Assembly (NCBI GenBank): GCA_016928525.1
Contig: JAFGKO010000364.1
Coordinates: 1 to 42,504 of the forward strand
Source of the DNA: Anaerolineales bacterium
GTDB taxonomy: Bacteria; Chloroflexota; Anaerolineae; Anaerolineales; Villigracilaceae
Direction of reading: 5' to 3'
Length of the DNA stretch: 42,504 nt
Shown: positions 1 to 7,675 of the stretch, in pieces
Layout of the letters: every line of letters starts with the position of its first letter
Numbering within the stretch: the first letter of the stretch is position 1
Translations under genes and position numbers: made by a program
The notes under the pieces: generated by a model
Seen by the model: the letters and a program-made list of their open reading frames with translations, nothing else
The model's database searches: none
What the model was told of the DNA's origin: nothing

Positions 1-10
1 GCTGATTTAC

Positions 11-760
11 TCAGTGATTACCTGCGGGCAGAACTGGCTGCTCCACGAATTCAGGCTTTCCTGCCCGCATAAGCGAAAGTCCTGATTTAATCTCTTCTTC
101 CCGATTCTTATCAGTGGTCCTAGTAATGCCTGCGGCTACATAGAAGAATCCCATAAACCATTCTTCGTAGTGGAAATCGCCAAGCATCTCTCTCATCGGC
201 TCCCAGGGTTTGCGAGACATCATCCCAGCCGCACCATTCCCTAACAAATCTGCCACCCAGTTAAATGGACGGCCGCACCAGCAGGAGCTGCGTTTAGCGT
301 CGCCAATCGCCAAGTATCCACCCGGTTTAACGTTCGCAAGCATCCGTTCCAGCGCGCCGCGATAATCTAGGATGACGCTGATCGCCAGGGTACTCAGAGA
401 AGCGTCATATTTTTGTCAGAGTTCGATGCGGGCCGCATCAGCCTGAATCAACTCCACGTTTTTCCATCCTTCGCGTTCTACTCGTTCTTTTGCACGAACC
501 AGCATATCGGATGTGTAATCCACTCCAACCAGCTTTCCGGTAGGACCGATTTTTTCTAGAATCAGCGGAAAGTTCCTGCCCGTACCGCAGGCCACATCCA
601 GAACTGTTTGCCCAGGTTGCAGATGCAAGGAACCAATGGTTTCGCGCCGAAGGCGTTTCTCGTTGCCTAGCAGATAAATTGGGGTCAACCACTCGTAGAC
701 TTTAGCCCAATTTTGATAAGTGTGTTCAATCGCTATCTGGTCGAAGTTACTCTTAGCAAG
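11..760 (-). pseudogene. Class I SAM-dependent methyltransferase, interrupted
   Basis: The frame encodes a Rossmann methyltransferase. Motif I is VLDVACGTGRNF, followed by LVGVDYTSDML, the acidic ELIQADAARIEL segment, and a C-terminal half with KPGGYLAIGDAKRSS. An in-frame TGA (416-418) splits it exactly between ARIEL and QKYDASLSTLAISVILDY, with no frameshift. The N-terminal part (HTYQNWAKVYEWLTPIY) is open upstream to about 760 behind a good AGGAGG, but I see no ATG, GTG or TTG in frame next to it; the first usable start is TTG at 686-688, inside the conserved region. Missing start plus internal stop suggests a decayed gene, although a sequencing error at the stop cannot be excluded. The substrate is unknown. 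It lies just downstream of the ATC-hydrolase-like gene and was probably its operon partner. Confidence 0.6.
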
Positions 761-773
761 CTCCTCCTGAAAA

Positions 774-1469
774 TTAGGAGCGGACGGATGAATTTTCTGG
801 TCTGCCGTGCCACTTCATATCACAAACTTCATCACCCGCAGAAAGGGTATGAGGGCGTTCGTACCAACCACCCTCGACCATTTCGTTCGCAATGGCCCAG
901 TCAAAGGCGCACCAGGTCCGGCTGAAAAAGAGCATTTCTTCGGGTGTACCGTGCTGCTTGAAATATGCTTGAGGCGGGCAGCGATACCAGTAGGTACAAA
1001 GGCCATCTGTCTCTTCCCAAACTTTTCTTTGATATCCTGGCTCGCTGAACGGATAACGCAGAAAGGCTTTCAAAATAAAATTCATCTGTTTTTGGGGATC
1101 ACGCGTAGCCAGGCGGGCGGAGAAACGAAGGATTGGGAGCCAGGAAGCATAAACTTTCCAAGCAACATCTGAGATCAGTTCCGTAGCATAAGCGGCATTG
1201 ATCCCTGCTTCCAGGAAAGCATGATAAGCAGCACGGGTTGCCACGGCCAGGTACAGGTTCTGACGGTTGCCAAGAGTTTTATATTGCTCCAGATTTGCTT
1301 CCGGTAACAGTTGATCCATATGCCGCCAGATGTCCGCTAGAAGACCATCCACCTGCCCCCGAGTAAAGCGACCTGAACTCGGTTTTGTGCGGTCACGGTA
1401 GCGCCCTAACAGGATTTGATAGGCAGAACGTCGGAACGCCCATCTCAGCCAAAGTTTTATCAGAATCAT
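774..1469 (-). CDS. L-2-amino-thiazoline-4-carboxylic acid hydrolase-like protein
   Basis: About 231 residues. The C-terminal signature TWCAFDWAIANEMVEGGWYE followed by LSAGDEVCDMKWH resembles the ATC hydrolase family (Pfam ATC_hydrolase), whose named member opens the thiazoline ring on the way to cysteine. Most family members are uncharacterised, so the substrate is not assured. I chose the ATG at 1469 because AAGGAG lies a few bases upstream; a GTG at 1505 would add 12 residues. The C-terminal Cys and His residues could form the active site. It is the third gene of a minus-strand run (membrane protein, lipoprotein, this gene, methyltransferase remnant). Confidence 0.6.
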   Translation of the reverse strand: MILIKLWLRWAFRRSAYQILLGRYRDRTKPSSGRFTRGQVDGLLADIWRHMDQLLPEANLEQYKTLGNRQNLYLAVATRAAYHAFLEAGINAAYATELISDVAWKVYASWLPILRFSARLATRDPQKQMNFILKAFLRYPFSEPGYQRKVWEETDGLCTYWYRCPPQAYFKQHGTPEEMLFFSRTWCAFDWAIANEMVEGGWYERPHTLSAGDEVCDMKWHGRPENSSVRS

Positions 1470-1506
1470 ACTTGCTCCTTCCTGCGGGCTTTGTCTCAAA
1501 CCCACT

Positions 1507-2070
1507 TTACTTCATTTGCCACTCAAAGGTACGCAGGTCAGCATCCACATTGCGGATTTGCAATGTGATGTTTGTGACCCCATCCATTATCGAGACGCCA
1601 TCCTTCATTGCGGGAAATATCAGCTTACCAGAGACATGATGTCCGCCCAACGGCGCATCCCACACAAGCGCCTGCACGGTCACGCCGGTATCGGTGATGA
1701 GTGTGGATAATTGCGCCAAATCCATGCTCAGATCAACGGAGTGGGTGTTCATGGCAACTTCGAAGATGAGCGTGTCCCCGGGCATTCCAAAATTAAGTGG
1801 AGTGAGTTCCACGACCACCATGCCTTGCTGGTCGATGCGGGTCAGTTCATTGCCTGCATTTGAACTGGGAAATAACTGTTCGAAAATGGATGGGTCAGTT
1901 GTCGGCGTTGCCATGACTGTCATGTCGCTGGACGTCGGCATGGGCATGCTGGTGGCAGGCAGGGTAGCAGTCACGAATGCTTCCGGGGTTGGTTGAGTCG
2001 CAGTTGATTGAGTTGATGCGCAACCTGTCAGCAAAATCACCGATAAGAACAGGAAGTTAAACTGTTTCAT
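1507..2070 (-). CDS. Lipoprotein, extracytoplasmic, unknown function
   Basis: About 187 residues. It begins MKQFNFLFLSVILLTGCAST, a signal peptide with lipobox LTGC. A Thr/Pro/Ser/Met-rich linker follows, then a globular domain of roughly 120 residues rich in beta-type sequence (VVELTPLNFGMPGDTLIFEVAMNTHSVDLSMDL). A longer open frame upstream to 2262 is rejected because the signal peptide starts at 2070 and this start overlaps the stop of the preceding gene as ATGA, which suggests translational coupling. The domain resembles other Chloroflexota lipoproteins in character, but I do not recognise a named family. Confidence 0.7.
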   Translation of the reverse strand: MKQFNFLFLSVILLTGCASTQSTATQPTPEAFVTATLPATSMPMPTSSDMTVMATPTTDPSIFEQLFPSSNAGNELTRIDQQGMVVVELTPLNFGMPGDTLIFEVAMNTHSVDLSMDLAQLSTLITDTGVTVQALVWDAPLGGHHVSGKLIFPAMKDGVSIMDGVTNITLQIRNVDADLRTFEWQMK

Positions 2071-2549
2071 TCTGTCTCCAAAACAAGCTGTGGGGTAAGG
2101 AATTTCTGTCGTTCTCGATAGAGCACAACCAGCATCACGATGATACCGAGAATGTTCATGCCCAGTCCTAGCAACATAAACGGACGCTGGTAACGGGTCA
2201 GGAAAGTGGCGGCGGCACTCAAGCCAAGAATAGGTAGAACGTCGACAACATGGTGCAGGCAACAGGCCAGCATTGCGGTCGCGGATGTCGTGCCGCTGGT
2301 TCCCATGACAACTCCACTGTGGCCGGTGTTTGTCACCGGGATAAAAAGCCGGAAGCGTAGTATGCTGTAGAGAGCGGCCTGAACGCCAAATCCAATAATG
2401 ATGGGCAGAACATACCAGCGGTCACGAGCGAACTGTGAAGCGGCGTAATTCCAGTCCTGAGCCCAGCTCAGGATGCCAAGATAGAATCCGGCAATCAGGC
2501 TTGTACCAAGAAGGAAAGCGAGAATAGGAAGTAGAAAGCGTTTTGTCAT
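2067..2549 (-). CDS. Small four-helix membrane protein with CC-HH motif
   Basis: About 160 residues with four hydrophobic segments at roughly 5-26, 47-65, 88-110 and 120-142. The third segment carries a conserved-looking ACCLHHVVDVLPILG, preceded by GTSGTTSATA. Adjacent Cys-Cys and His-His inside a membrane helix suggest metal or heme binding, possibly heavy-metal handling, but I cannot name the family. The ATG at 2549 starts at the first hydrophobic segment; the open frame continues upstream without a signal-like N terminus. It heads a minus-strand operon, its stop overlaps the lipoprotein start by 4 nt, and it is divergent from the zinc-ribbon gene at 2698. Confidence 0.65.
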   Translation of the reverse strand: MTKRFLLPILAFLLGTSLIAGFYLGILSWAQDWNYAASQFARDRWYVLPIIIGFGVQAALYSILRFRLFIPVTNTGHSGVVMGTSGTTSATAMLACCLHHVVDVLPILGLSAAATFLTRYQRPFMLLGLGMNILGIIVMLVVLYRERQKFLTPQLVLETE

Positions 2550-2697
2550 GCAGAGATGATATTCCTTAATCGGGGTGTTGTCTTGCGCTAAATGACTATG
2601 CCTTGGTAGGCAAAAATGCTTATATCGAATTAGCCTGTTCTTCACAGTGTCCTTACACAAGTGTGCTACGATACAGTCATAACGTAAGGAGATAAAA

Positions 2698-2976
2698 ATG
2701 TGTGGAAGACACTTTGGTAATTTCTTGATCCCGGCGCTGGCCAGCGCGCTAGTCGCTGATAGCACGAAACAAAATCAAACAGGGACACCGGCTGTTGCTC
2801 GCCCGGTTCAAACAATAACCTGTTCCGCCTGCCAGATAGGCGTTTCGCCGACCTTCACCTGGTGCCCCCATTGCGGACAGGCGCTCAAGCCGCATCCATG
2901 CGCTTACTGTGGTCGAATTCTTGAAGTAAACGAGCGCAATTGCCCATCTTGCGGCGCTCCGGGCGGCAAAAGATAG
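2698..2976 (+). CDS. Double zinc-ribbon protein
   Basis: 92 residues with four CxxC pairs: Cys42/45, Cys56/59, Cys68/71 and Cys82/85. These are two consecutive zinc ribbons of the HCxxCG / CPxCGAP type. The N-terminal 30 residues are weakly hydrophobic (FLIPALASALVA). The start has a good Shine-Dalgarno (GTAAGGAG about 8 nt upstream). It is probably a metal-binding structural or regulatory protein; no catalytic function is visible. A second zinc-ribbon protein at 16402 sits in the copper cluster and ends with the same kind of CPQCGAP motif. Confidence 0.7.
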   Translation: MCGRHFGNFLIPALASALVADSTKQNQTGTPAVARPVQTITCSACQIGVSPTFTWCPHCGQALKPHPCAYCGRILEVNERNCPSCGAPGGKR

Positions 2977-3031
2977 GAGATTCTGGAGAACTATATTCAG
3001 CTTGCACCGGAATAACCTTGCTCAAATTTTG

Positions 3032-3065
3032 AATGCCTGCCTATAGATGGCGGGCATTTTTTATT
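3032..3065 (+). terminator. Rho-independent terminator
   Basis: A 10-bp stem (3032-3041 with 3049-3058, one T-G wobble) and a 7-nt loop are followed directly by a T-run. It terminates the zinc-ribbon gene. Confidence 0.85.
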
Positions 3066-3150
3066 AATTGCCTTTTGTCATCATAAAAGGAGCTGTCTGT
3101 CACCTTTCATATAGGCGATATTGCCTACTTCCAAACCGGTTGGATTGCGC

Positions 3151-3179
3151 TGTCGGTTACCGTTGCCTCTGCCTATAAT
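3151..3179 (+). promoter_or_regulatory. Probable promoter of the CuA/Fe-S operon
   Basis: A perfect -10 hexamer TATAAT (3174-3179) lies 30 nt upstream of the first gene. The -35 region is poor (TGTCGG at 17-bp spacing), so an activator may be needed. Downstream spacing is tight through to 10065, so this could drive the whole plus-strand operon. Confidence 0.45.
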
Positions 3180-3209
3180 GGCTGCAAATCACTAGACCGG
3201 AGACCTTTG

Positions 3210-3656
3210 ATGACCGCATCTTTCCGCCGCCTGGGCTTGTTCCTCGTCACCCTGACCTTAATCCTGTCTGGAACCTTATCTGCCTGCTCGACCAAAACGG
3301 CTGATCATTCCTTCCCGATGGCTTCGATGGATGGCATGCCCGCCGAAGTGCAATCTGCTCCCGTGACCGTGCAGCAAGCCTACCAGTTTGCCGCCGCCAA
3401 CCCGGATGTGATGACCCAAATCCCGTGCTATTGTGGCTGTGGATCGATGGGCCACACATCCAATTACTCTTGTTACGTTTCCAGTGATGGCGCTGATGGC
3501 GGCATTACCTATGACAATCATGCCCTGGGTTGCTCCATTTGCGTGGACATCACCCAGGATGCCATGCGTATGCTCAAAGATGGCAAGACGGTGCCAGAGA
3601 TCAAGGCTTATGTCGATCAGACCTACGCCAAGTACGGCCCGTCCAATATGCCGTAG
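3210..3656 (+). CDS. PCYCGC-motif lipoprotein
   Basis: 148 residues. A lipoprotein signal ends at lipobox LSAC (Cys26). A Met-rich stretch (SMDGMP) is followed by the IPCYCGCG motif (Cys73, 75, 77), and further Cys residues at SCYV and LGCSICVD. This is the hallmark of PCYCGC-motif (DUF4809-like) proteins, which are probably metal-binding or redox-active outside the cell; the function is not established. The ATG at 3210 is preferred over the adjacent TTG at 3207. It is the first gene of the operon and is followed by a CuA protein, so a role in copper delivery to CuA sites is plausible but unproven. Confidence 0.75.
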   Translation: MTASFRRLGLFLVTLTLILSGTLSACSTKTADHSFPMASMDGMPAEVQSAPVTVQQAYQFAAANPDVMTQIPCYCGCGSMGHTSNYSCYVSSDGADGGITYDNHALGCSICVDITQDAMRMLKDGKTVPEIKAYVDQTYAKYGPSNMP

Positions 3657-3688
3657 CGAAGAGAATAGAGAAAAGAGAGCAGAGAATA

Positions 3689-4150
3689 GTGAAGCGGATC
3701 GTGGTCTCGTGGCTGATTTTAGGAATTGCAGCGTTACTTGTGGCGTTTGCGCCACTCAACTTTCAACCTGCAACATTAAAAGTTGAACGAGTTTTTCATG
3801 TTGAAGCCGGTAACTTCGCCTACACCCCCGCCATTCTCCACGTCAACCCCGGCGACAGAGTGACCATCGAACTGGCTTCCACGGATGTCGTCCACGGCCT
3901 GTATGTGGACGGCTACGATGTCAGCGTCACCGCCGACCCCGGCCAGCCTGCCATCCTGTCTTTCATCGCAGACCGCTCCGGAACCTTTCGTCTGCGCTGT
4001 TCAGTGACCTGTGGAGCGCTGCATCCCTTCATGGTTGGCAAGTTACAGGTTGGCTCGAATCTCTTACTTTTGCGCGGTGTAGGCTTGGCCTTTGTAGCAC
4101 TTCTGGGAGTTTTCTTTATCCGTAAACCATCACTGGCAACTGAACACTGA
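3689..4150 (+). CDS. Membrane-anchored CuA cupredoxin (COX2-like domain)
   Basis: About 153 residues from a GTG at 3689 (VKRIVVSWL). An N-terminal membrane helix (about 4-22), a cupredoxin domain and a second helix near the C terminus (about 126-143) are visible. The CuA ligand set is intact: His69 (VVHGLYV) and the CSVTCGALHPFM loop with Cys104, Cys108, His112 and Met115, matching the C-x3-C-x3-H-x2-M pattern of cytochrome oxidase subunit II and nitrous oxide reductase. No oxidase subunit I or NosZ is nearby, so it is probably a stand-alone electron carrier or donor. The open frame reaches back to 3530, but that part lies over the upstream gene in another frame. Confidence 0.8.
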   Translation: MKRIVVSWLILGIAALLVAFAPLNFQPATLKVERVFHVEAGNFAYTPAILHVNPGDRVTIELASTDVVHGLYVDGYDVSVTADPGQPAILSFIADRSGTFRLRCSVTCGALHPFMVGKLQVGSNLLLLRGVGLAFVALLGVFFIRKPSLATEH

Positions 4151-4165
4151 TAACTGGTTACTAGA

Positions 4166-5521
4166 ATGAACCTTCTTCGTTACCCCTTCATCAAAACCCT
4201 GCTCGTAAACCGCTGGCCGCAGTTCATCATCATGGTTATCGCACTGGCGGGATTCCTGCTGGCAATCCTCTCCGGTCTGTTTGGGACGCCGGTCGGCAGC
4301 CGCAATTTCGGGATCGTTTTCGTTTGGATCGCCTGGTGGGCCATCTTGATGCTGGTGGCAGTCCCATTCTTGGGGCGAGGTTGGTGCAGCATCTGTCCCA
4401 TCCCGGCGCCGGGTGAGTGGCTCCAGCGTGGAGCCATGCTTGGCCCACGGGAGCAGATCAGGGGCTTGGGAAGACGCTGGCCGAACCGCTTCCGTAATAT
4501 CTGGCTCCAAAACGGGACCTTCCTGCTGGTGGCGTTGTTCAGCACCGTCATCCTGACCCAACCTAAAATCACTGCCATCGTCCTGGCGGCTTTCCTGTTC
4601 GTGGCGGTCGGGGCCAGCCTGGTTTTCGAGCGACGGGCTTTCTGCCGTTATCTGTGTCCGGTGGGTGGCTTCATCGGGCTGTATTCCCAACTCGCTCCTG
4701 TTGAAGTGCGGGTGATCGACACCGCCGTTTGCGCTGCTCACACCGAAAAGACCTGCTACACCGGCAGCGCGGATGGCTTCGGCTGCCCCTGGGACGTGTT
4801 CCCGCCCGGCCTGGTCAAGAACACCTACTGTGGCACCTGCATGGAGTGCCTGTGCACCTGCCCGCACGACAACATTGCTCTCAACATCCGCTCTTTCGGC
4901 GCTGACCTGTCTGTGGACCGCAACCGAAAATTGGATGAGGCCTATAAGGCCTTCATCATGCTGGGGGCGGCGGCGATTTATTCGGCGGTTTTGCTAGGCC
5001 CCTGGGGAGCGCTCAAACTGGCGGCTTATTCGGTTGGGACGTTGCACTGGCTGGCCTACGCCGCTTCATTCTTAACCCTGATCCTGCTGGCGCTCCCCGG
5101 CATCTTCTGGCTGATGGTTTGGTCCGGGAAACGACTCTCCAACTCAACGGTGCCAATCAAGAAATTATTCATCGCTCAATCGTATGCTCTCGTCCCACTT
5201 GGACTGGCGGCCTGGGTCGCTTTCAGCCTATCGTTTGTTTTTGCCAATTTCTCCTACGTGCTGACGGCGCTTTCCGACCCATTCGGCTGGGGCTGGAACC
5301 TGCTCGGCACGGCGGGCCTCGGTTGGACACCCTGGTTGCCCGGCCTGCCCCCCTTCTTGCAAGTGGGTGTGTTGCTAGGCGGATTTATCTGGGCGGCGAC
5401 CACCTCCCGCAAAATCGCGGCAGAAAAGGCCGATCTCGCTCAAGCCAGAAGATTATCCGCTCCTGTGATTGTCTTTTGCCTGGCATTCACCTTGACCTTG
5501 ATGGGATTGCTGGTTGCATGA
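4166..5521 (+). CDS. NapH/NosR-type polytopic Fe-S membrane protein
   Basis: 451 residues. Several membrane helices flank two CxxxCP-like cytoplasmic motifs (WCSICPIP at 73-80 and CRYLCPVGG at 160-168), the pattern seen in NapH, NosR and related quinol-linked proteins (Fer4_5). A ferredoxin-like cluster follows: CGTCMECLCTCPHDN (Cys222, 225, 228, 232), with upstream Cys189, 197 and 207 as possible ligands of a second cluster. Further helices make up the C-terminal third. It probably moves electrons between the quinone pool or cytoplasmic donors and the extracytoplasmic CuA proteins encoded on both sides. Its stop overlaps the next start (ATGA). Confidence 0.8.
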   Translation: MNLLRYPFIKTLLVNRWPQFIIMVIALAGFLLAILSGLFGTPVGSRNFGIVFVWIAWWAILMLVAVPFLGRGWCSICPIPAPGEWLQRGAMLGPREQIRGLGRRWPNRFRNIWLQNGTFLLVALFSTVILTQPKITAIVLAAFLFVAVGASLVFERRAFCRYLCPVGGFIGLYSQLAPVEVRVIDTAVCAAHTEKTCYTGSADGFGCPWDVFPPGLVKNTYCGTCMECLCTCPHDNIALNIRSFGADLSVDRNRKLDEAYKAFIMLGAAAIYSAVLLGPWGALKLAAYSVGTLHWLAYAASFLTLILLALPGIFWLMVWSGKRLSNSTVPIKKLFIAQSYALVPLGLAAWVAFSLSFVFANFSYVLTALSDPFGWGWNLLGTAGLGWTPWLPGLPPFLQVGVLLGGFIWAATTSRKIAAEKADLAQARRLSAPVIVFCLAFTLTLMGLLVA

Positions 5522-6495
5522 ACGAGAAACTTGCCCGCATTCTCACAGCCATCTTTCTGTTGGGTGGCGCTATTGCCATCGGCGTTTCCTGGTGGCTGGG
5601 GCAGGCGGACACTGTCACCTTGTATGCCCGTATGCCTGAATCCGGCGGCTGGACGCCCGCCGACCTGACGGTTGCCGCTGGTGAGCCCCTGCACCTGCGC
5701 CTGACTTCGGACGATGTGATGCACGGTTTTGCCCTCGGCCAGAGCGACCGGCCCGCTGTGGACGTCAAACCCGGTGAGATGACCGATCTCACCCTGACTT
5801 TCGATAAGCCCGGCACCTACACCTTCTACTGTACCCGCTGGTGTGGTGCCAACCACTGGCGCATGCGAGGCACGATCACGGTGACTGGAGAAATGACAGA
5901 GCAACCCGTCGCACCGCCGCTGTACGTGCAGCTTGGTTTGGATATTGACGCTGCGCATGAAGCGCACATCATTCCGACAGAGAAACCGTCCGCACAACGG
6001 GGAGCAGACCTAGTGCTCGATCTGTCCGATTACCAATTGCAGGATTACTACCGCTCCCACAGCCCCGAAGAAGCCTGGCAGGATTTGCGGGATGATCCCA
6101 ATATGACATCCTACTCCGACCAGCAGCTCTGGGATGCGGTCGCATTCATCTGGCAATCGAACACCACGCCGGAAGCATTGACCGAAGCACGGCAGCTCTA
6201 TGCCCAAAACTGTGCCGCCTGTCATGGGGAGTCAGGAGGCGGGGATGGCGTCTTTAGCGGCGAACAGGTTCAGGGCGAAGCGGGCAGGATGGTTTCAGGG
6301 CATGAGATTGTCAGTCCCAGCGATTTCACCGACCCCCATCACATGCTGTCCACCAGTCCGGCGGCGCTGCAAGGCAAAATCCTGCGGGGCGGCATGGGCA
6401 CGGGTATGCCGATGTGGGGCGTCATTTTCACGGAGGAACAGACCTGGTCATTGGTCAGTTATCTCTACACATTTCAATTCGAGGAGGTACGATAA
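5518..6495 (+). CDS. Membrane-anchored CuA-cytochrome c fusion
   Basis: 325 residues from the ATG at 5518, which overlaps the upstream stop. One N-terminal membrane helix (about 7-28) precedes a cupredoxin with a full CuA set: His69 (VMHGFAL) and CTRWCGANHWRM (Cys105, Cys109, His113, Met116). The C-terminal domain is a c-type cytochrome with CAACH (232-236) and a likely axial Met in GTGMPMW. The layout matches CuA-cyt c subunit II of caa3 oxidases, but without the usual two-helix anchor and without a neighbouring subunit I. This is the second CuA protein in the operon, so electrons could pass heme c to CuA or back to a terminal reductase such as NirK. Confidence 0.85.
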   Translation: MNEKLARILTAIFLLGGAIAIGVSWWLGQADTVTLYARMPESGGWTPADLTVAAGEPLHLRLTSDDVMHGFALGQSDRPAVDVKPGEMTDLTLTFDKPGTYTFYCTRWCGANHWRMRGTITVTGEMTEQPVAPPLYVQLGLDIDAAHEAHIIPTEKPSAQRGADLVLDLSDYQLQDYYRSHSPEEAWQDLRDDPNMTSYSDQQLWDAVAFIWQSNTTPEALTEARQLYAQNCAACHGESGGGDGVFSGEQVQGEAGRMVSGHEIVSPSDFTDPHHMLSTSPAALQGKILRGGMGTGMPMWGVIFTEEQTWSLVSYLYTFQFEEVR

Positions 6496-6987
6496 ATGAG
6501 CAAGAAGTTCAAAAACAGTAGGCGAAGAAAGCAGAAACAAACTGTTTCAACGCCAGTATTCATTCTGATGATCGGCGGAGCGCTTTTGTTGGCAGCCGGT
6601 ATCCTGTTTGGTCTGCAGCGTGTTGGTGGTGACAATGACAGTGGCGGTGGGACACCTGCGCTGGCAGTGGATCAGGAAACTATCCAGTATGGCGATGTCA
6701 AATTCAATACCAACCTGACCTTTGAAATTAAGGTTACCAATACCGGCGATGGCACGCTCAAGTTCAAGGAAGATCCGTACATCGAAGTCCGGGAGGGCTG
6801 CTGACCGCCCAGCCTGGCCATCGGTTCGATGGTACTCAAACCTGGTGAAAGCACCACTATTCAATCTACTGTCTTCATGATGCACGAAGGCATGGACGGC
6901 CCGCACGATTTCGCTGTCCACATCAAAACCAATGACCCGACGCAGCCCGACAAGGTTGTTTCGGTACTCTCTAACTGGATACCCTGA
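6496..6987 (+). CDS. DUF1573-like anchored protein, candidate selenoprotein (in-frame UGA)
   Basis: Read through the UGA, the product is 163 residues. It has a basic N terminus, one membrane helix (about 20-41) and an Ig-like domain with the DUF1573 pattern (YGDVKFNTNLTFEIKVTNTG; NDP-P-K-VLSNW). The UGA at 6802-6804 is codon 103, in EGC-UGA-PPSLAIG. The frame continues without disturbance through LKPGESTTI, MMHEGMDGPHDF and TNDPTQPDK to a UGA stop at 6985-6987, 1 nt before the next ATG. From memory of the family I expect a second Cys at this position (GCCPP); UGA would then be selenocysteine replacing Cys. A hairpin fitting a bacterial SECIS follows. If UGA were a true stop, the protein would lose more than a third of its domain. 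Confidence 0.7.
6802..6833 (+). promoter_or_regulatory. Candidate bacterial SECIS element
   Basis: Downstream of the in-frame UGA (6802-6804) is a perfect 6-bp stem, CCATCG (6818-6823) with CGATGG (6827-6832). A G-U pair extends it at its base (6817/6833). The apical loop is GUU and starts 20 nt after the UGA. A short stem with a G among the first loop bases, about 16-37 nt from the UGA, is the published bacterial SECIS model as I recall it. Confidence 0.6.
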
Positions 6988-6988
6988 T

Positions 6989-7666
6989 ATGAATAAGAGC
7001 GCTCCGGCATCAACCGCTTCCTGGCTGGCAAAGAACTGGTTTCTCGTGTTCGCCGTCGTGTACGGCCTGTGGGTCTGGACACCCTTCCTGCCTCCGCTTT
7101 TCATGCATCTGGGCTGGGATGGCCCCGCCAATGCGATTTACTTCATTTACTCGTTCTTTTGCCACCAGTTACCGGAACGCTCTTACTTTTTGTTCGGCCC
7201 CAAGATCAGTTACAGCCTACCCGAAATTCAGGCTGCTTGGATGGACACCGTCAACCCGCTGCTGCTGCGCAAGTTCACCGGCACAATGGAGATGGGGTGG
7301 AAAGTGGCCTGGTCGGACAGGATGATCTCGTTTTATAGCGGAGTCTGGTTGTTTGCTCTCGTCTGGTATCCGTTTCGTCGACAAATCAAAAGTTTGCCTT
7401 TGTGGGGATTGATCTTATTCCTGCTCCCGATGGCTGTAGACGGCGGGACGCACTTCATCAGTGACCTGGCAGGCATCGGCCTGGGATTCAGAGATTCCAA
7501 TCTTTGGCTGGCTAACCTGACCCATTTCGCCATTTCTGCGAACTTCTATGCTGGCGATGCGCTTGGTTCCTTCAACTCCTGGATGCGCATTATCACCGGT
7601 TTGTTGGCTGGCCTTGGCCTGGTCTGGTTTGCGTTCCCGTATTTGGATACTGCCTTTTCGGAGTAG
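6989..7666 (+). CDS. DUF2085 family membrane protein
   Basis: 225 residues with about five hydrophobic segments. The diagnostic features are FFCHQLPERSYFLFG near residue 55 and MAVDGGTHFISDLAG further on, typical of DUF2085 membrane proteins of unknown function. The conserved Cys-His and Asp-Gly-Gly-Thr-His motifs suggest a metal or redox site in the membrane. The ATG at 6989 is 1 nt after the upstream stop; the open frame reaching back to 6932 lies inside the upstream gene. It is the last membrane gene before the two-component pair. Confidence 0.75.
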   Translation: MNKSAPASTASWLAKNWFLVFAVVYGLWVWTPFLPPLFMHLGWDGPANAIYFIYSFFCHQLPERSYFLFGPKISYSLPEIQAAWMDTVNPLLLRKFTGTMEMGWKVAWSDRMISFYSGVWLFALVWYPFRRQIKSLPLWGLILFLLPMAVDGGTHFISDLAGIGLGFRDSNLWLANLTHFAISANFYAGDALGSFNSWMRIITGLLAGLGLVWFAFPYLDTAFSE

Positions 7667-7675
7667 AATTGTCGT

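Noticed and set aside
340..418. The TGA in the methyltransferase as a second selenocysteine codon; a bulged TGACG/CGTCA plus CTGA/TCAG fold exists downstream.
   Set aside because: The fold is weak (4-bp upper stem, long bulge), the position between Leu and Gln is not one where I expect Cys, and the gene also lacks a start codon. Decay is simpler.
4130..4867. A 245-codon frame opposite the NapH-like gene.
   Set aside because: Low-complexity composition, no start signal, fully antisense to a conserved membrane protein.
3210..7666. Reading the CuA/Fe-S operon as a nitrous oxide reductase (nos) cluster.
   Set aside because: There is no NosZ, NosD, NosF, NosY or NosL in the window; the NosR/NapH-like protein and CuA domains alone do not establish it.
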